A stretch of DNA of 64,000 nt from Atriophallophorus winterbourni (GCA_013407085.1 JACCGJ010010690.1:62001-126000); one strand, 5' to 3'. Positions 23,524-36,333 are shown, counted from the stretch's first letter. Notes: generated by a model not told the origin, from the sequence alone. Program-made: numbers and translations.

Positions 23524-24959
23524 CAGTACTAAGAGGATTCAAGGTCTACATTTTTCGTTGTAAGGTAATTGTTCAACTGATTTTGACTGCCTGCCAAGAG
23601 ACCAATAATACTTCCAATATTGTTGACGTTTGCCAATTTCCATTTTTATTTTTACATTTATATAAAAGATTCCCCGTGGTCTACCTCCTGGAACTAAACG
23701 GCGATCGTACAATATTATTTAAACACAGTCGGTAAAACTGTCTGAAGTTCGCTTTTTTGTGAACTGCTCGACGGAATAGCATTTATTTATTTGTTTCTGT
23801 AATGGGGTTCCGAATGAAAATCAGTCCTAGTTTTATAATTCGAAATCGCATACTGACACTCATCGCATTATTTAAGGGATGAGCTTCGGAATTCACATAT
23901 TGTTGTGGAAGTACTTTCCATTTGATATCGCGTCACAACAAGAGAGAAGTTTTATAGGAAAATTTGAAAATTAGTAGCATTTATCGGTACATTTCCACTT
24001 TCATCTATTTTGTTACATCACAAATTAAAAATTTACTCATGTCACGCATTTTTATAAAACAAATGTTCACCATTATTTTCCTATTCCTAACGCAAACTAC
24101 CCAAACGAATCTTTTAAATTTCGTTATATATAGGTTTAACCTGGTCTACTCTTTGGGCATCAAGAATCTCAAAACAAATGATTTTATTTTTTATTAGCTT
24201 ATTTTACTTCAAAACCAACAAGTAGTTAAAATGCATTTGCAAACTATCAGTGGCGCAGGACATCACTGGATTCTTGCGGTTTTGTACTCATCAAGCATGG
24301 ATATTCGATAAGATTCCGTGAACAGTGAAAAATTTGGAAAGAAGCTCGAGTTATGGAGCAATTGATGGGTTGAATTACTAATGCGACTTATTCAATCACA
24401 TGAATACACAAAATGTGCATTCGGTTAAACGCATAGGCTTGAAACTAATATCTATATTTGCATGCTTTTCCATCACACAATATAAATCAATACAAATATG
24501 GATCCCGCATTCTACTGCTGACATCAGAAATAGTGGAATTCAATTAGTGTCATCTATTCTTATAAAGGTGCTGCCCACGCGAACTTGGATTTTTCTATCA
24601 GCAGTTTTCTCGTTACTCCGTGATTCACTCCTTTTTTAAAAATTCGTGATTAACTCAAACGAAAGCTTTGGAAACAGCGATTTATAAGCATATACAGCAT
24701 CACCTTCATCTAGTACCTTGGCAAAATCGCTCAAAGTAGTAGGTGATACGTATTCATTCCAATAGTAACATTAATTCCTGGACCTGTAGTCCGTTGAGTC
24801 AGTATGAACAAGCGAGAACAAAATCGGAGTGTATTGTATTCTAAACTTGCTGAATTAAGCCAAAGTGTCTGCTGCGACTGGTAATCAGAAACCTTTCCAA
24901 ATTGAGCTGCAAGCTCCCCTTCTAGTGTTTCACAATATCCGCTTAATTGGTTTAACGAC
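23524..24959. other. No gene recognised
   Basis: AT-rich; open frames at 23964-24197 and 24400-24639 are low-complexity and unsupported. Confidence 0.5.
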
Positions 24960-25179
24960 ACTTTTTACAAGGCCGTTTGACACAGGATGATACTGTGTAG
25001 TTGTGAGGTGATAAACTCTATTCATCTCCAGAAACTCCTCCAGTTAATTTGATACTAAGTAATAATTTTAACTCCACTTTACCACTGTCTTATGGCCTAC
25101 TGAATAAATGATTGCTGTCGATCCGATGACGGTTTTTAGCCAGAAACACATTGTGGAGCGTAAGAGCTGGGAATGTGAG

Positions 25180-25450
25180 CAATACATAACATTCGTTTTT
25201 TTATAAACTTTGTTACCGCCTGCCTTGAAATCATACTGTTATTCTCTGTCTGGCGTCAAATGCTAACATTGTTTACCACCATATATTTGTTTCACCGCGT
25301 CGCCTGATGACAGCAAATGGACGAAAACCTCATGTGACACGCAAGCATGGATGATATGGCAAACAAAATACAATGGTGATTTTAAAAGTCTCGAGTACTT
25401 GAAGGTGAAATACTCAGTGATTCTGTGTATCAACATCATGGTTCTCTGTA
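25180..25450 (+). repeat. Decayed hammerhead repeat (subfamily A-like)
   Basis: TTGTTTACCACC, CGCCTGATGACAGCAAATGG, ACGAAAACCTCATGTG, then CAGTGATTCTGTGTATCAAC and ATCATGGTTCTCTG follow the order of the subfamily A unit. The GAAAC and ACCGGT parts are mutated. Confidence 0.55.
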
Positions 25451-26040
25451 ATTTCTCTACTTTACAAGGCCTTTGAATTACAGATTAATTATTTAATTAC
25501 ATTTCATTGAGTCACAATTCGTTACCTGCATTTTTCTGACTGATTTATGTAATTACAGTGAAAAATCAATTGACGTTTTTGATGGGACGATGCAAGATAC
25601 TTGAATAAAAAATCCACTAATTGTGTGGCAATCAACTGAATGTTTGTTGCGAAAAATGAAAATGGATCACAAACGTAGAACGTAATTAGTTCGTCAATTA
25701 TTAATATTAGTTAGAATCGTTCACTCAAGTTATTATTAGATTAAATTGATTTTTATGGTATATTATATAATGCATAGAAGCGAAACGATTTCGTTGGGTG
25801 GTAAGAGAATTGCAAAACATTCGCAACGAGCTTGGTTTTGTCAACTAACGAGTTGTTTTAAAGTAGAATACATATCTGCTGCGAAATTTACGAATTGCAT
25901 CGTTAATTAATCGAAAACTTAAACGAATTCACAATACATCCGAATAGTTAATTCACCATGTTGTGGCATGAAAAATGATGCGTGTGGTTAACGGGCACTA
26001 AGAATTTGGTCTAGAAAATAAAGGGTGATCATTTTGCTTG
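25451..26040. other. No gene recognised
   Basis: Strongly AT-rich, nothing supported. Confidence 0.5.
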
Positions 26041-27064
26041 AATATTCAAGATTCAAGATTTATGGTTGAAAAAGCAATCAACTTTACAATAACCATCGGG
26101 TGGAACTGAAGGTACAAATGTATATATATGTATAACTAAAATCAAAATCAATGGGACGATGATTGTTTACTAATAGTTGGGGGCAAAATTCGGATTAGCT
26201 CTCATATAATTGTCAAGTTTTGATTTGAATATAGATAAATTGTTTGAGTTTACCAAATCGGCTGGTATGGAATTTCAAACAAATCACACACCGAATAAAA
26301 ATACCTGCGGACTGTGTTATTCCAAACTTGCAACCCTGGCCATGGCTGTTGCTGGAAGTTGGAAGTTGGAATAATAAGTCCAGTTGTTGGGAAACAGTAG
26401 TAAGTATTTTATATGCGAGGATGAGATCACCTCGCATTCCCTTTGTGCAAGTGTCCTAAGCTCCAGTCATCTGAGTCGCCCGGAGAATGGCATATTGGCG
26501 AGTCCAATGAAAAGCTTAGAAGCTTTCTCGTATATGCGATCCAGAAGTAAGAGGTCTTATTGGAGCCATGGTGTCAAGGCTTGTGCGGCATAATCTAGAA
26601 CCGGGTGTATATATGTATTCATCATGAGAGGAAAACACTCTGAGGAAAAACGTCCAAATATCCGCCGTAACAAGCTGAGCAGCCGAGACGAGCGTCGATA
26701 AACGGCTTCGCGTTGTAGACCATTTTTCATACTACCGCAAATCCAGACACCCAGGTCCTTTTCTTCCAAAGTGTACTCCAGGTTTATGTCGCCGAGCTTG
26801 TATTGATAGGAAAAGTCAAGGTCACGACCGATCTGAATGTTCTTCGACTTATGCATATTCAATGACAGTTTATTTTCGGATGACCTGTTGTACAAAGCAT
26901 TCAAATCGTTTTGCAGCAAAATACAATCGTCAGCATTGCTGATTCGCCTCCATACTTTTATATCCTCAGCAAACAATATCATCTTACTGTCATTTGATAT
27001 AGGTATATCGTTCATATAGACTACGAACAGTATTGGTCCAAGTACTGAGGTTTGTGTAACACCG

Positions 27065-27074
27065 CTAGTGACAT
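27065..27074. repeat. Target-site duplication of RTE element, left
   Basis: CTAGTGACAT, identical at 30538-30547. Confidence 0.88.
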
Positions 27075-30000
27075 GGTTCCCAAGGTTGCACAGCCGGGGG
27101 GCTGGTGGTGGGGATAAGCTCCCTCTACCTACAAAATGCTCGCATACGGCGTGCGTCTCACATAGCCTCTGTCAACCGAAGCCCAACTCCTAACATGCTC
27201 GTGGCGGAACTGCTTCTACTGACAGGAGAAGTGGCTAAGGCGGGTGACTGGCGCCTCAAAACCAGTTCGCTTCGGGTAGATGAAGCTCGTCATCCTGGAA
27301 GGGCAGTCCATCTAGGGGATGGAAACACTGACTCCAAACCTCCGCTTCCCGCGGATTACACAATCACAAGGACGGTCCCAAACCCGTCTGCAAAAGGCGG
27401 TGGGTTAGACGCGTAGTCAGCAACCCCAATCTGTAAAAACCTCAAACCGCTACTGAAACCAAAGCAACATGTCATACCAAAGTAACATCTCCATGCTTGA
27501 ATCGAGAAGAAACCTCATCTGAAGTAAAAATGGAGCAGACTGGTGAAAGCCCACCGGAAGCCAGTCAGCAGATGAATCTTCTGTCAATGAAAGCAACAAC
27601 AAAGATTGCCACATGCAACGTCCGTACGATGTATGAGACCGGAAAGGTTGCACAGGTCGCGAAAGAAATGCAAAGGTACGGTATGCAACTGCTGGGAATA
27701 TGTGAAAGTAGATGGAATGGATCTGGTATGTTGGTTTTGACATCTGTGGAACGGATTATTTACTCAGGTCATGAAGATGAGAACCATAGTCATTCAGAAG
27801 GCGTTGCCATTATGCTATCCCAAACAGCTGCAGGTGCTCTCATTGGACGGGAACCCGTTGACTCACGGATAATCACAGCTAGATTCAACTCCAAGGGGAG
27901 AAATGTGACGGTAATTCAATGTTATGCGCCCACAAACAATGCTAGCCTTGAGTCGAAAGAAGAATTTTACGTACGTCTGCAGTCTGTCCTAGACAAGACA
28001 CCCAAGCGAGATATCAAGATTTTGATGGGTGACATAAACGCGAAATTGGGTCCAGACAACACAGGGAGAGAATCTGTGATGGGTACGCATGCCCTAGGTG
28101 AAATGAATGAGAACGGTAAACTTTTCGCAGATTTTTGCGCGCTCAACGATCTGGTCATCGGAGGCAGCATCGTTCAACACCGGAACATCCACAAGGCCAC
28201 CTGGACATCACCTGATGGTGTTACTGCCAATCAAATCGATAACCTATCGATTTTACGAAAATGGAGACAGTCTCCTTGATACACGCGTAATGCGAGGTGC
28301 GGATGTTGCTTCAGACCACTACCTTCTAATGGCCAAAATTAAAATCAAGTTGAGAGCTTTCTACGAAACCGGCAGTCGGCCTAGTGTAAAGTATCACACG
28401 CAGAAACTAAGAGAAGAGCGTACAAGAATGATTTTCTCAATCTCACTGAAAAACAGATTCGAATCGCTCAACAACTTAACCCCTGAACTCCCAATAAATG
28501 AACACTGGACCGCTCTGAAAGACTGTTGGCAAGACCCTTGTAACCACGTAATTGGCAGACGGGTAAAGGAAGTCAAAGAGTGGATCTTGAGTGAGACTTG
28601 GACACTGATCAACTCGAGAAGGCAGCTGAAACAACAGATCCTCCGGTGTAAGGACACCAATCAGAAAAACCAACTGATCGAACAATACGGCTCCCTAAAT
28701 AAAGACGTGAAACACAGTGCCAGAAGTGACAAGAGGCGGTTCTATGAAATGCTGGCAACGGAGGCGGAAAATGCAGCAGAAAAGAGAGACCTCAACACCG
28801 TCTACAGCATTACCAGAACCCTATCAGGAAGAAAAATACCTCACGGCAAAATAGTAAAGGACGGTGAAGGCAACCTTATCAGTCAGGAATCGGCGCAAAG
28901 AAAGCGATGGATGGAGCACTTCAAGGAACTCCTAAATCGATTAGCACCTACTTCAGCCACTGACATCCAACCTGCAGCAAATTTGCTAGACGTAAACACC
29001 GATCGCCACGGTCGAAATGAGATCCTTTTTGCCTTAAAATCGCTGAAGAATGGCAAAGCACCAGGTCCAGATGGGATTCCACTAGAAGCTCTGAAGGCTG
29101 ATTTGGACACCTCGGCTGATATGTTACTTCCTCTGCTGCAGAAAATCTGGTCAGAAAGACGGGTCCCAAATGATTGGAAGAGAGGTCATTTGGTCAAACT
29201 TCCAAAGAAAGGGGATCTGAGGCTATGCAAAAACTGACGAGGTATCATGCTGCTCTCAGTCCCTAGTAAAGTGCTTACACGCATCATCCTTCTGCGTTTG
29301 CGCGACGCTATCGATCAAGTGTTACGGCCAGAGCAATCGGGCTTCAGAAAACAAAAGTCTGGTATCGACCAAATTGCGACCCTCCGCATAATAATTGAAC
29401 AAAGCATTGAATGGTAATCGCCTCTTTGCCTCAACTTCATAGATTTTGAGAAAGCCTTCGACAGTGTGGACCGCGAATTCATATGGAAGCTTTTGCCACA
29501 CTATGGGGTCCCACCGCTGTACATGGACCTCATAAAGCAGCTGTATGAAGGTGCCTCCTGTCAGGTAATTCACAACGGAAGACTGACCGATCCATTTGCA
29601 GTTGAGACTGGCGTCCGCCAGGGATGCCTGTTGTCCCCAATAATTTTTCTTTTGGTAATAGACTGGATAATGAAACAGACAGTAAAAGGTGAGAGAAACG
29701 GTATCGATTGGAAGGAATCCGACCATTTGGAGGATCTGGAACACGCTGATGATGTCTGCTTGATATCACATGACCCCCAAAGTCTTCAGAGAAAGACCGA
29801 TAGACTAGCACACTTTGCTTCATATGCAGGACTACGCGTGAATACCGAAAAAACAGAAGTCCTCCGTGTGCTAATTGATGAACACTCATCAATCACCATT
29901 AATATTAAAGCAGTTAAAGACGTCACGCAATTCGTCTAACTCAGCAGCCTTGTTTCAATAAGTGGTGGCACGGACAAAGACATATTCGCCAGAATCGGCA

Positions 30001-30537
30001 AAGCAAGATACGCGTTCATAGCTTTGAAACCCATTAGGGAGTCGAAGGTTCTATCAAAACGCACGAAACTCCGTATATTCAGAAGTAACGTCAAATCCGT
30101 GCTACTCTATGGATGGGAAACCTGGCGAGTGAGAGCAAAGTCTTCTGACCGCTTGCAATCATTCCACAATAATTGCCTTCGTCGAATTATTGGAGTAAAA
30201 TGGCCGGAAAAGCTAAGGAATCAAGACCTTTGGCAGATTGTTGCTTAGGACCCGATCGCCCAGCAGATCAGTAGAAGAAAGTGGAAATGAGTTGGGCACA
30301 CCTTGCGGAAACCTTATGATGACATCACGCGTCGTGCTCTGGTATGGAATCCAATCGGGAAGAGACGGGTCGGACGCTCAAGGCTATCTTGGAAGCGCTC
30401 TTGTGAAGAGGAAATCCGCAAGTGTGGACTTAACTGGAACGACATCAAACTGGCTGCTATGGACAGACCAAACTGGAAACAAGTTGCCGAAGCCCTATGT
30501 TCCTCCAGGAACTCGAGGGATTAAGCAAGTAAGCAAC
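27075..30537 (+). mobile_element. RTE-like LINE, apparently full-length, inserted in a CR1-like LINE
   Basis: 3463 bp between perfect 10-bp target-site duplications. It has about 420 bp of 5' leader (including GGGGATAAGCTCCCTCTACC), a single long reading frame for endonuclease and RT, and a tail TTAAGCAAGTAAGCAAC. Most LINE copies are 5' truncated, so the presence of a leader plus a complete domain order is notable. The decay is light: one frameshift and four in-frame stops. The short element at 23144-23510 shares its leader. Confidence 0.9.
27497..30524 (+). pseudogene. RTE polyprotein (EEP endonuclease + reverse transcriptase), inactivated
   Basis: The EEP domain (about 27590-28240) shows TKIATCNVRTMYETGK, GICESRWNGSG, VIQCYAPTN, ILMGDINAKLG, FADFCALNDLVIGGS and KATWTSPDG. 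A frameshift near 28240 moves to a second frame, which then stays constant to the end. The RT follows with NGKAPGPDGIPLEALK, FRKQKSGIDQIATLR, NFIDFEKAFDSVDREFIWK, GVRQGCLLSPIIFLLVIDWI and the catalytic HADDVCLI. The C-terminus has GHTLRKPYDDITRRAL and LNWNDIKLAAMDRPNWKQVA. In-frame stops lie at 29235, 29415, 29937 and 30246. The domain order matches trematode RTE elements of the SR2/Perere type; that clade name is from memory of the family. Confidence 0.9.
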
Positions 30538-30547
30538 CTAGTGACAT
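30538..30547. repeat. Target-site duplication of RTE element, right
   Basis: CTAGTGACAT, identical to 27065-27074. Confidence 0.88.
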
Positions 30548-31589
30548 CGATTTTCTTCGATAATAGGCCGTCCACACGAACTCTGATGTGTCTGTTGCTG
30601 AGTTAATCACTTATCAATTCATATAGTCTTCGAACAATACCGTGTTTCTTTAGTTTGTTCAAGGGTAATTTATGATCAACTCTGTCGAAAGCTTTAGAAA
30701 TGTCCAGGTAGCATGCATGAATACAGCCCCCTGCATCTACAACCCTCGTCCAATCATCTAAGCTCGTCAGCAAATTTGTTAGACAAGAGCGATTTCAGCG
30801 GTATCTATGTTGGGTAACTGGCAAAAGTTGGTCCGTTTCCAGTTGTCGCACGATTTCTGCGGTTATTATTCGCTCAAAAACGTTTGATACCAAAGACACA
30901 GATGTAACCGACCTGTTATTTTTAACTTCAGATCAGCAACCACCTTTGTAAATGGGTATTATTTGTCCCAGTTTCCAGTCTTTTGGTACCACGCCATTTT
31001 GGAGCAAATTATTAAAAATGCAAGATAGAGGTTCAGATAGCTGCGTATGACAGGTTTTGAGCAGCTTTGGAATTATCTCATCTGGTCCTTGAGATTTATT
31101 TACGTTTATGTTTCGTAAGTGCTGCGCTACCACCATCGGAGTAATCAATACTTAACTCAAGGTAGGTCGGTGCCGCTATCAGTTTTTGAGTTTCAGTACC
31201 TTACTTTTCTCGGCGTGTTTAACCTGGCGATTCAAGCCTTCGAAGAAGTTACGTATTATGTTGTTTGAAAACACTGGTGACCATTCATTTAAGTTTGACA
31301 CATCATTTAATGCATTATTTATTTAAAACCGTATGCTCATAGTATCGACGAAGCCCTGTATGGGAAATGTCCAGCCTATTCATGCCTTCCTGGCTGGTTA
31401 TTGGTTATCTACGGTTAGGTAAGGTCATCGATATGAACTAAATATAATCAATATTATCGGCGCAATCAGATTGTGTTGACCACAGTGACATGAAATATAT
31501 TGAGGTAATACATTAGTTGATCTCAGTGTCTAATGAGCGGATACATTCTCACATTAATAACATTAAAATCCCTAATGCTCACCGAGATT

Positions 31590-31700
31590 TACCTGAAAGT
31601 CACTATTCCAGTAATAATATTTATTGCTCACAAGAGATATCTCGCTGTTTGCCGTCATCATGAGGAGACAGATAGTTTCGATTCAGTCAGCCGTTTCTCG
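31590..31700 (-). repeat. Decayed hammerhead repeat (subfamily A-like)
   Basis: TTGCTCACAAG, GCTGTTTGCCGTCATCATGA and GGAGACAGATAGTTTCGATT correspond to the reverse strand of the subfamily A ribozyme region. Confidence 0.5.
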
Positions 31701-31789
31701 ATAATTACAATAAGCCAGAGCTTAGTTGCGAGACCTGAAACCAGCGGTAAAGCGTCATCAATTACCGACCTCACATGATTCTTGATCCT

Positions 31790-32319
31790 CGTCAACTAGC
31801 CAAATTAAGAAAAGCGCTCATATAGTGGATATCGCAAATATAAATTTTGCACAAACTCGACAAAAAATTATTTGAATACATTTTGTACAAGTTGAACACG
31901 AATGGACATCATATACATATTAGAAGGAATGGTGATTTAGTGGAATTACTTTAAGTCAATGAAGGTTAAATCGCATTCGCTACTCTAAAGACGTTTGCAT
32001 TGGCTTCGATGACACTCGACCTAACATTAACCACCTCGTTGTGAATTATGTCCCGATTGAATGCCACCCAAGGTGTTTAATGGTCTAAAAAGCATCAAGC
32101 TTATAAATTAAAATGTATGTATATAAAAACAATATAAGCAATTAGATATTACAGTATATAAGTAATCAGGAGATAACTTTACCGCTAATCAGCCATTGGT
32201 AAGCCTAGGGCGTTTCAATTAACGTAGACATGACCAGGTTCGAAGGTCGATTTGCATAATACATTTGTATTCACAGCAATCTGATATAGGGTCAGTGAAA
32301 CTATTCATAGATTGATTCA
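31790..32319. other. No gene recognised; part of a dispersed repeat
   Basis: Sequence from about 32180 (CAGCCATTGGTAAGCCTAGG, ATTTGCATAATACATTTGTA) resembles blocks near 20840-20890 and 21855-21955, so it is repetitive. Confidence 0.45.
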
Positions 32320-32760
32320 TAGATGATATGCGGATAAAAATGTATGCTATACATGCCCCACAAAGACACATATCATGTGGAATAGTAACAAAATTATCAG
32401 AAAATATTGTTAAAGCGTATTGTCAAACATAAAAACATACTTGTCCACATGGGCATTCAGTGATATTTGAAAAGCTCCAATGGTTTGAAATTGTATAACA
32501 TGGGTAGGTAAACTGTTCCACAAATGCACATTGCGAACAGAAAATGCGTATTTGCGGCAGTTCAATCTATTATGCTGTTGGTAGAGCTATCCTTTCTTCC
32601 TAATGTTTGTTTCGGATGTGGAAAATTAGTTTTGCTTAGCAGTGATAGATTCGCTGCATAAGTTCTACATTTTTCATGAGCTAAGGAGAATAGGACTGCA
32701 TAGTGTATTCCATGACTAGTCTCAATTATGTATTCATGATCGTGGGAATATCTTCGATGA
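32320..32760 (-). mobile_element. CR1-like LINE 3' fragment
   Basis: On the - strand about 32585-32450 encodes CRKYAFSVRNVHLWNSLPTH, the extreme C-terminal RT-downstream motif of CR1/Jockey elements. The 3' end at about 32320 carries a short repeated ATCTATGAAT motif, like the 8-bp 3' repeats of CR1. Confidence 0.7.
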
Positions 32761-33008
32761 AAGTTAACTAAATATATTTAAATATATTAAAAAAACAGTG
32801 GTTGTTTGAAGTTAGATTTGCAAGATGGAGCATATACAGACACCTGCAGCAAAAACAATAGGACGGCCATTGATCAAACTCAGTTATTGTAAACACAACA
32901 ACGAAAAAATTCAATCATCAATTTGGTCTAATTTATCAATCGATTTCGTACTAACCGGTTTAATTCAAGCCCACAACAAAATGGACTTCTTCGACTGACC
33001 TTGAATAA
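32761..33008. other. No gene recognised
   Basis: AT-rich spacer, nothing supported. Confidence 0.4.
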
Positions 33009-33499
33009 TTAGATATCGTTCGATATTGTGTAACCTTGTCTATTTTCGAGAATGTCGTCACTCGAAACGTCCTCATAAAATCCATCCGAAACCCGAATTA
33101 TTAAGGGTTCACGATTTTCGTCGTTTCTCGTTTCCGTGCCTGTAGATTTTGTGTCTGGCCGGATGGTGATGTTCTGTATAGAATCCCATAGCTCGTGATT
33201 ATCACTCATCGCAATTACACTAAACACCTCCACAAATCTTGCATATTTTTCATTATGTTTAAACATTTTATGACTGGCTCCTGGCGGACAATACCATCAG
33301 AGGAATGATTAAATAAAACTTGAACATATAAACATATATTTCTTAATTCGGCACAATGGCCAAAGTTGTGCGGTTTCAGGCTGTCTGATTTTACCGGAGA
33401 TGAAGAAATAGAATGTTTTAGTAAATCTTTATCTGATAATGTGTGCGCTGGTCGAGTCATGCAGAAACTTCCACAAATTCGTGGGTAATTGGATGACTG
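33009..33499 (-). CDS. Hypothetical coding-like region in two overlapping frames
   Basis: On the - strand a frame from 33460 to 33215 (MTRPAHTLSDKDLLKHSI..., ending VIKCLNIMKNMQDLWRCLV) overlaps a second from 33266 to 33009 (MFKHNEKYARFVEVFSVI..., ending ENRQGYTISNDI). Both products are polar and non-repetitive. One frameshift or a very small intron near 33270 would join them, and a possible acceptor (CCGTCACAG) lies at about 33500. I recognise no domain. It may be an exon, a decayed element or chance. Confidence 0.27.
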
Positions 33500-33554
33500 T
33501 GACGGAAACTATGCAAGTATTCCGATTACATTTAAACATTCCAACGAAAATGTA

Positions 33555-33780
33555 AATACTAATTGATTGTTCATGAGATTATACTTGAATGCCACTGTTG
33601 AATAGGGTTCGTACAACGAACCACGCTGTTCAAACACAGAATCACAATGTGATTCTTGGTTAAGCAATCAAGGCGCTTGTGGATAACCAAAGTAATGTGT
33701 TGCTCATTTCGGGGGATGTGAGCAACACATTACTTTGATTGTGTGTTTGATGTGTTTGAACAGGTTTGATTGATAAAATT
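33555..33780 (-). repeat. Hammerhead repeat subfamily A, fold-back copy without ribozyme
   Basis: A reverse-strand subfamily A segment (GGGTTCGTACAACGAACCAC, AGAATCACAATGTGATTCT, GGATAACCAAAGTAATGTG) turns into its own inverted copy. CAAAGTAATGTGTTGCTCA at 33688-33706 and its exact complement at 33719-33737 form a 19-bp perfect stem with a 12-nt loop. The ribozyme core is lost at the turn. Confidence 0.8.
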
Positions 33781-35285
33781 ATCCAACCTCATTTGCGGAT
33801 TCTAAGCTGTCAAACGTTTATTCAGTGTCATGTTGTGCAGTCCCCCATCCGACATAAAAATCTCATGTCAAAGCATAAAGAATTCCGTCAACAATATATT
33901 GGAACTATGGTCTAACGAAATTGCAGAAAATTGGTACATTATTCAGAATAATTCCAAATCTAAAATCTAAATTATGTCAAACCGGCAGTCACTTAAATAT
34001 CGATTGATTTGCCGAGCAAGCTGAAAATAAATGGCACAATTTATTCAACCAGAAATCTGTTTTTAAAACGGATCGAAAATTCTGGGTCATATTATCGTCA
34101 CACCTTTCAATTCTACCAGTATTTGTTACGCCTCAATGCCCACAAACATCTTGTCACAGCGCCAAAATTTACTATATAATATATTGTCTGAAAACAGTAA
34201 TTAATTGAGACCAATGGATGCGGTTATAATATGTGAGGTTGGTTTGCATTTTCAGAAGATATGGAAAAAGTACCGAATAACGATAATGAAATGAACCACC
34301 TGGTTGTAACGATTATCGAAAGCAAATACAAACATTTGCGATTCGGGCTGATAATTCTTCGTTTTATTATTATTATTTGCTCAAAATTAAACCGCCCTCT
34401 AATACGCTAGAACTGTTATAATATATTCGCAGAAAGAATGATGACTGTAATCTGCCGTTGTATTATATTGACGCGGTGGGTCATTTTGAATCGCGCAATT
34501 AGAAAAAAGTTCCATGTGCGAACTGCTAGAATGAAGTAATATTATTGCCTATTTCTCTTCAAGTATGTCAACATATCGGATTTACCTGCTCCTTGAGCTC
34601 GGAGGCTAAGAAGGTTTCTGGTGTTGTTTGAACTTCTGAGCGCAAAACATAAATGACTTTTCAAAAGAATGACTATTAGGTCCCCTTTGGTGTGGATCGC
34701 TGCGAAAGAAAATCAGAGTAATTGGGCGATCGGCATGAGGTTAGTGGCAAATTCAGCACGCAACAATAATCCATATTTTGTTTTTCCCCTCGAAGTAATT
34801 CAAAATCGTCAATACCAATATCATCATCAACATGATCATCACCATTATTGTCATAGCCTCTATAGAATGGGTCAACATTTTGTCATACCTGTGACAAGTA
34901 TCGATTCATTATGAACTACGGTTAATAACAAATTATGAATCTGAATACGGCAAACACGATAACTTAAAAGGTTTCACATCGATTAAGATCAAACTAAAAA
35001 ACTGTCAAACCAGAAGCACTGAAAACCGTTCAAAATCGTTGGTTGCGTGTGTATCAGAATGAGAAGATGAAAAACAAGAGCTAGAATGCAGAAGCTTCAT
35101 TCGACAATGATCGAAATTTCATTTATTCCTTCGTGTGTAATAAAACGCAGTATACAGTCACGGAGAAAACAACACAATGCAAGATCAAATATAAACTGGA
35201 TCAATATTATCCCATTTGATCAATTAACACACATATTTGACAGAGATATCTTGAAGTGAATGGGATAAATTATCGCTGACAAAGA
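33781..35285. other. No gene recognised
   Basis: AT-rich; the open frame at 34669-34914 contains a His-rich low-complexity stretch and is not supported as a gene. Confidence 0.5.
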
Positions 35286-36333
35286 TTCAAGATTCATGGT
35301 GACAAAAGAAAATAACTGTACAATACCATATGATATACGTCTAAAAGTGAAACAAATCTTTACAATAATGTTTACGTCCATGTGCTTTAATGGTGGAGCA
35401 AAACTAATTCCAATTGTGACATGGATAGAGGAAATTTTAACAAAAATTATAGGTTTGGGTAATTTGTTTCCAGGTATGTGTTTGTAAGAAGGAATCACTA
35501 TGGGATTTCAGTAAACTTTGGCCAACCTAGTATTATTCAACCTAAAACGTTTGTTTGAAAATCATTTCGTTTGACGAGGAAACAATATCTGGCGGTTAGC
35601 TGTTCCAGAAAAAGCATACGCGGACAGCGTAAAAGTTATGGCAACCGTTTAATCGGGAATGTGGGAATTGAAGGGTCAGATTGTGACTGGCTTGGGATAT
35701 TGGAACCAATTATAAAGAGGTGTCTGAGTGGGTGAGACCCAGTATGGATTATGCGGTATGTCAGAATTAGGTCAGCTCGGATGCGCGCGCTCGAAAGTGT
35801 ACAATCCAAGACTAATCAGTCGCTGCTCAAAAGGTAGATTATGTAATTCAGTAACCATGTTGGTTGCCTTATGAGCGAGATATCTATTTCCATTAATGAT
35901 GTCAAAGCTTTTACTGCATCGTCCACAGCGGGATGCATGTATGCATCGAGTACCTTCGAGAATGGTTGCGTTGTGGAACGTCCGAAAATTTGTCTGAGTA
36001 AGCCAAGGCTTACTCGCACTGCAGACTGTTTTTCAAATTTCCACACCCCCAGATACCAAGATATTTCTGCGATATACTTCACTCAAGCGTGTGAATACCA
36101 AGTACGTATGAAAATGGGTTGAATTTCCGAACTTACAAAATTTTGCACTTGCGGAAGTTGAAATGCAGCTTAATTGAATTGACCATGCAAATCTCAACAG
36201 AGGTGAACTTCATCCAAATTTTTACATCATCGACGAAAGTCTTGTTAAAGACGGTAATATAATGAGTTGCTATCAAATAGTAGATAAAGTTCGATATTTC
36301 CTGACAAAACAGACTAATTATTCTCACGCTCAT
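35286..36333 (-). mobile_element. CR1-like LINE 3' part
   Basis: On the - strand 36333-36133 includes FVDDVKIWMKFTSVE (catalytic block), and 36082-35870 includes KYIAEISWYLGVWKFEKQSA, VSLGLLRQIFGRS and YMHPAVDDAVKALTSLM, matching the downstream RT region of the 26-27 kb element. A 3' end with ATTCAAGATTCATGG (complement of the family tail) is at 35286. Stops and frameshifts are frequent. Confidence 0.75.

Larger units (their letters stand above)
26041..31200 (-). mobile_element. CR1-like LINE remnant, split by a nested RTE element
   Basis: The host element is on the - strand. Right part (31200-30538): INVNKSQGPDEIIPKLLK, VVPKDWKLGQIIPIYKGG, then CYLDISKAFDRVDHKLPL. Left part (27074-26041): SGVTQTSVLGPILFVVYMND, FAEDIKVWRRISNADD, LLSLLRRIFGRF and a 3' end with a repeated AATCTTGAATCTTGAAT motif at 26041-26060. 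Removing 27075-30537 and one TSD copy restores a continuous RT frame (KIDVTSGVTQTSVLGP) across the junction. A stop in the right part (ISD, then TAA) and the catalytic motif reading FAEDI instead of F/YADDI show that it is dead. Confidence 0.85.

Noticed and set aside
27075..27130. HDV-like ribozyme at the RTE 5' end, as known for some RTE and R2 elements
   Set aside because: I could not find a convincing P1/P2 pairing starting at the first nucleotide; a covariance-model scan would be needed.
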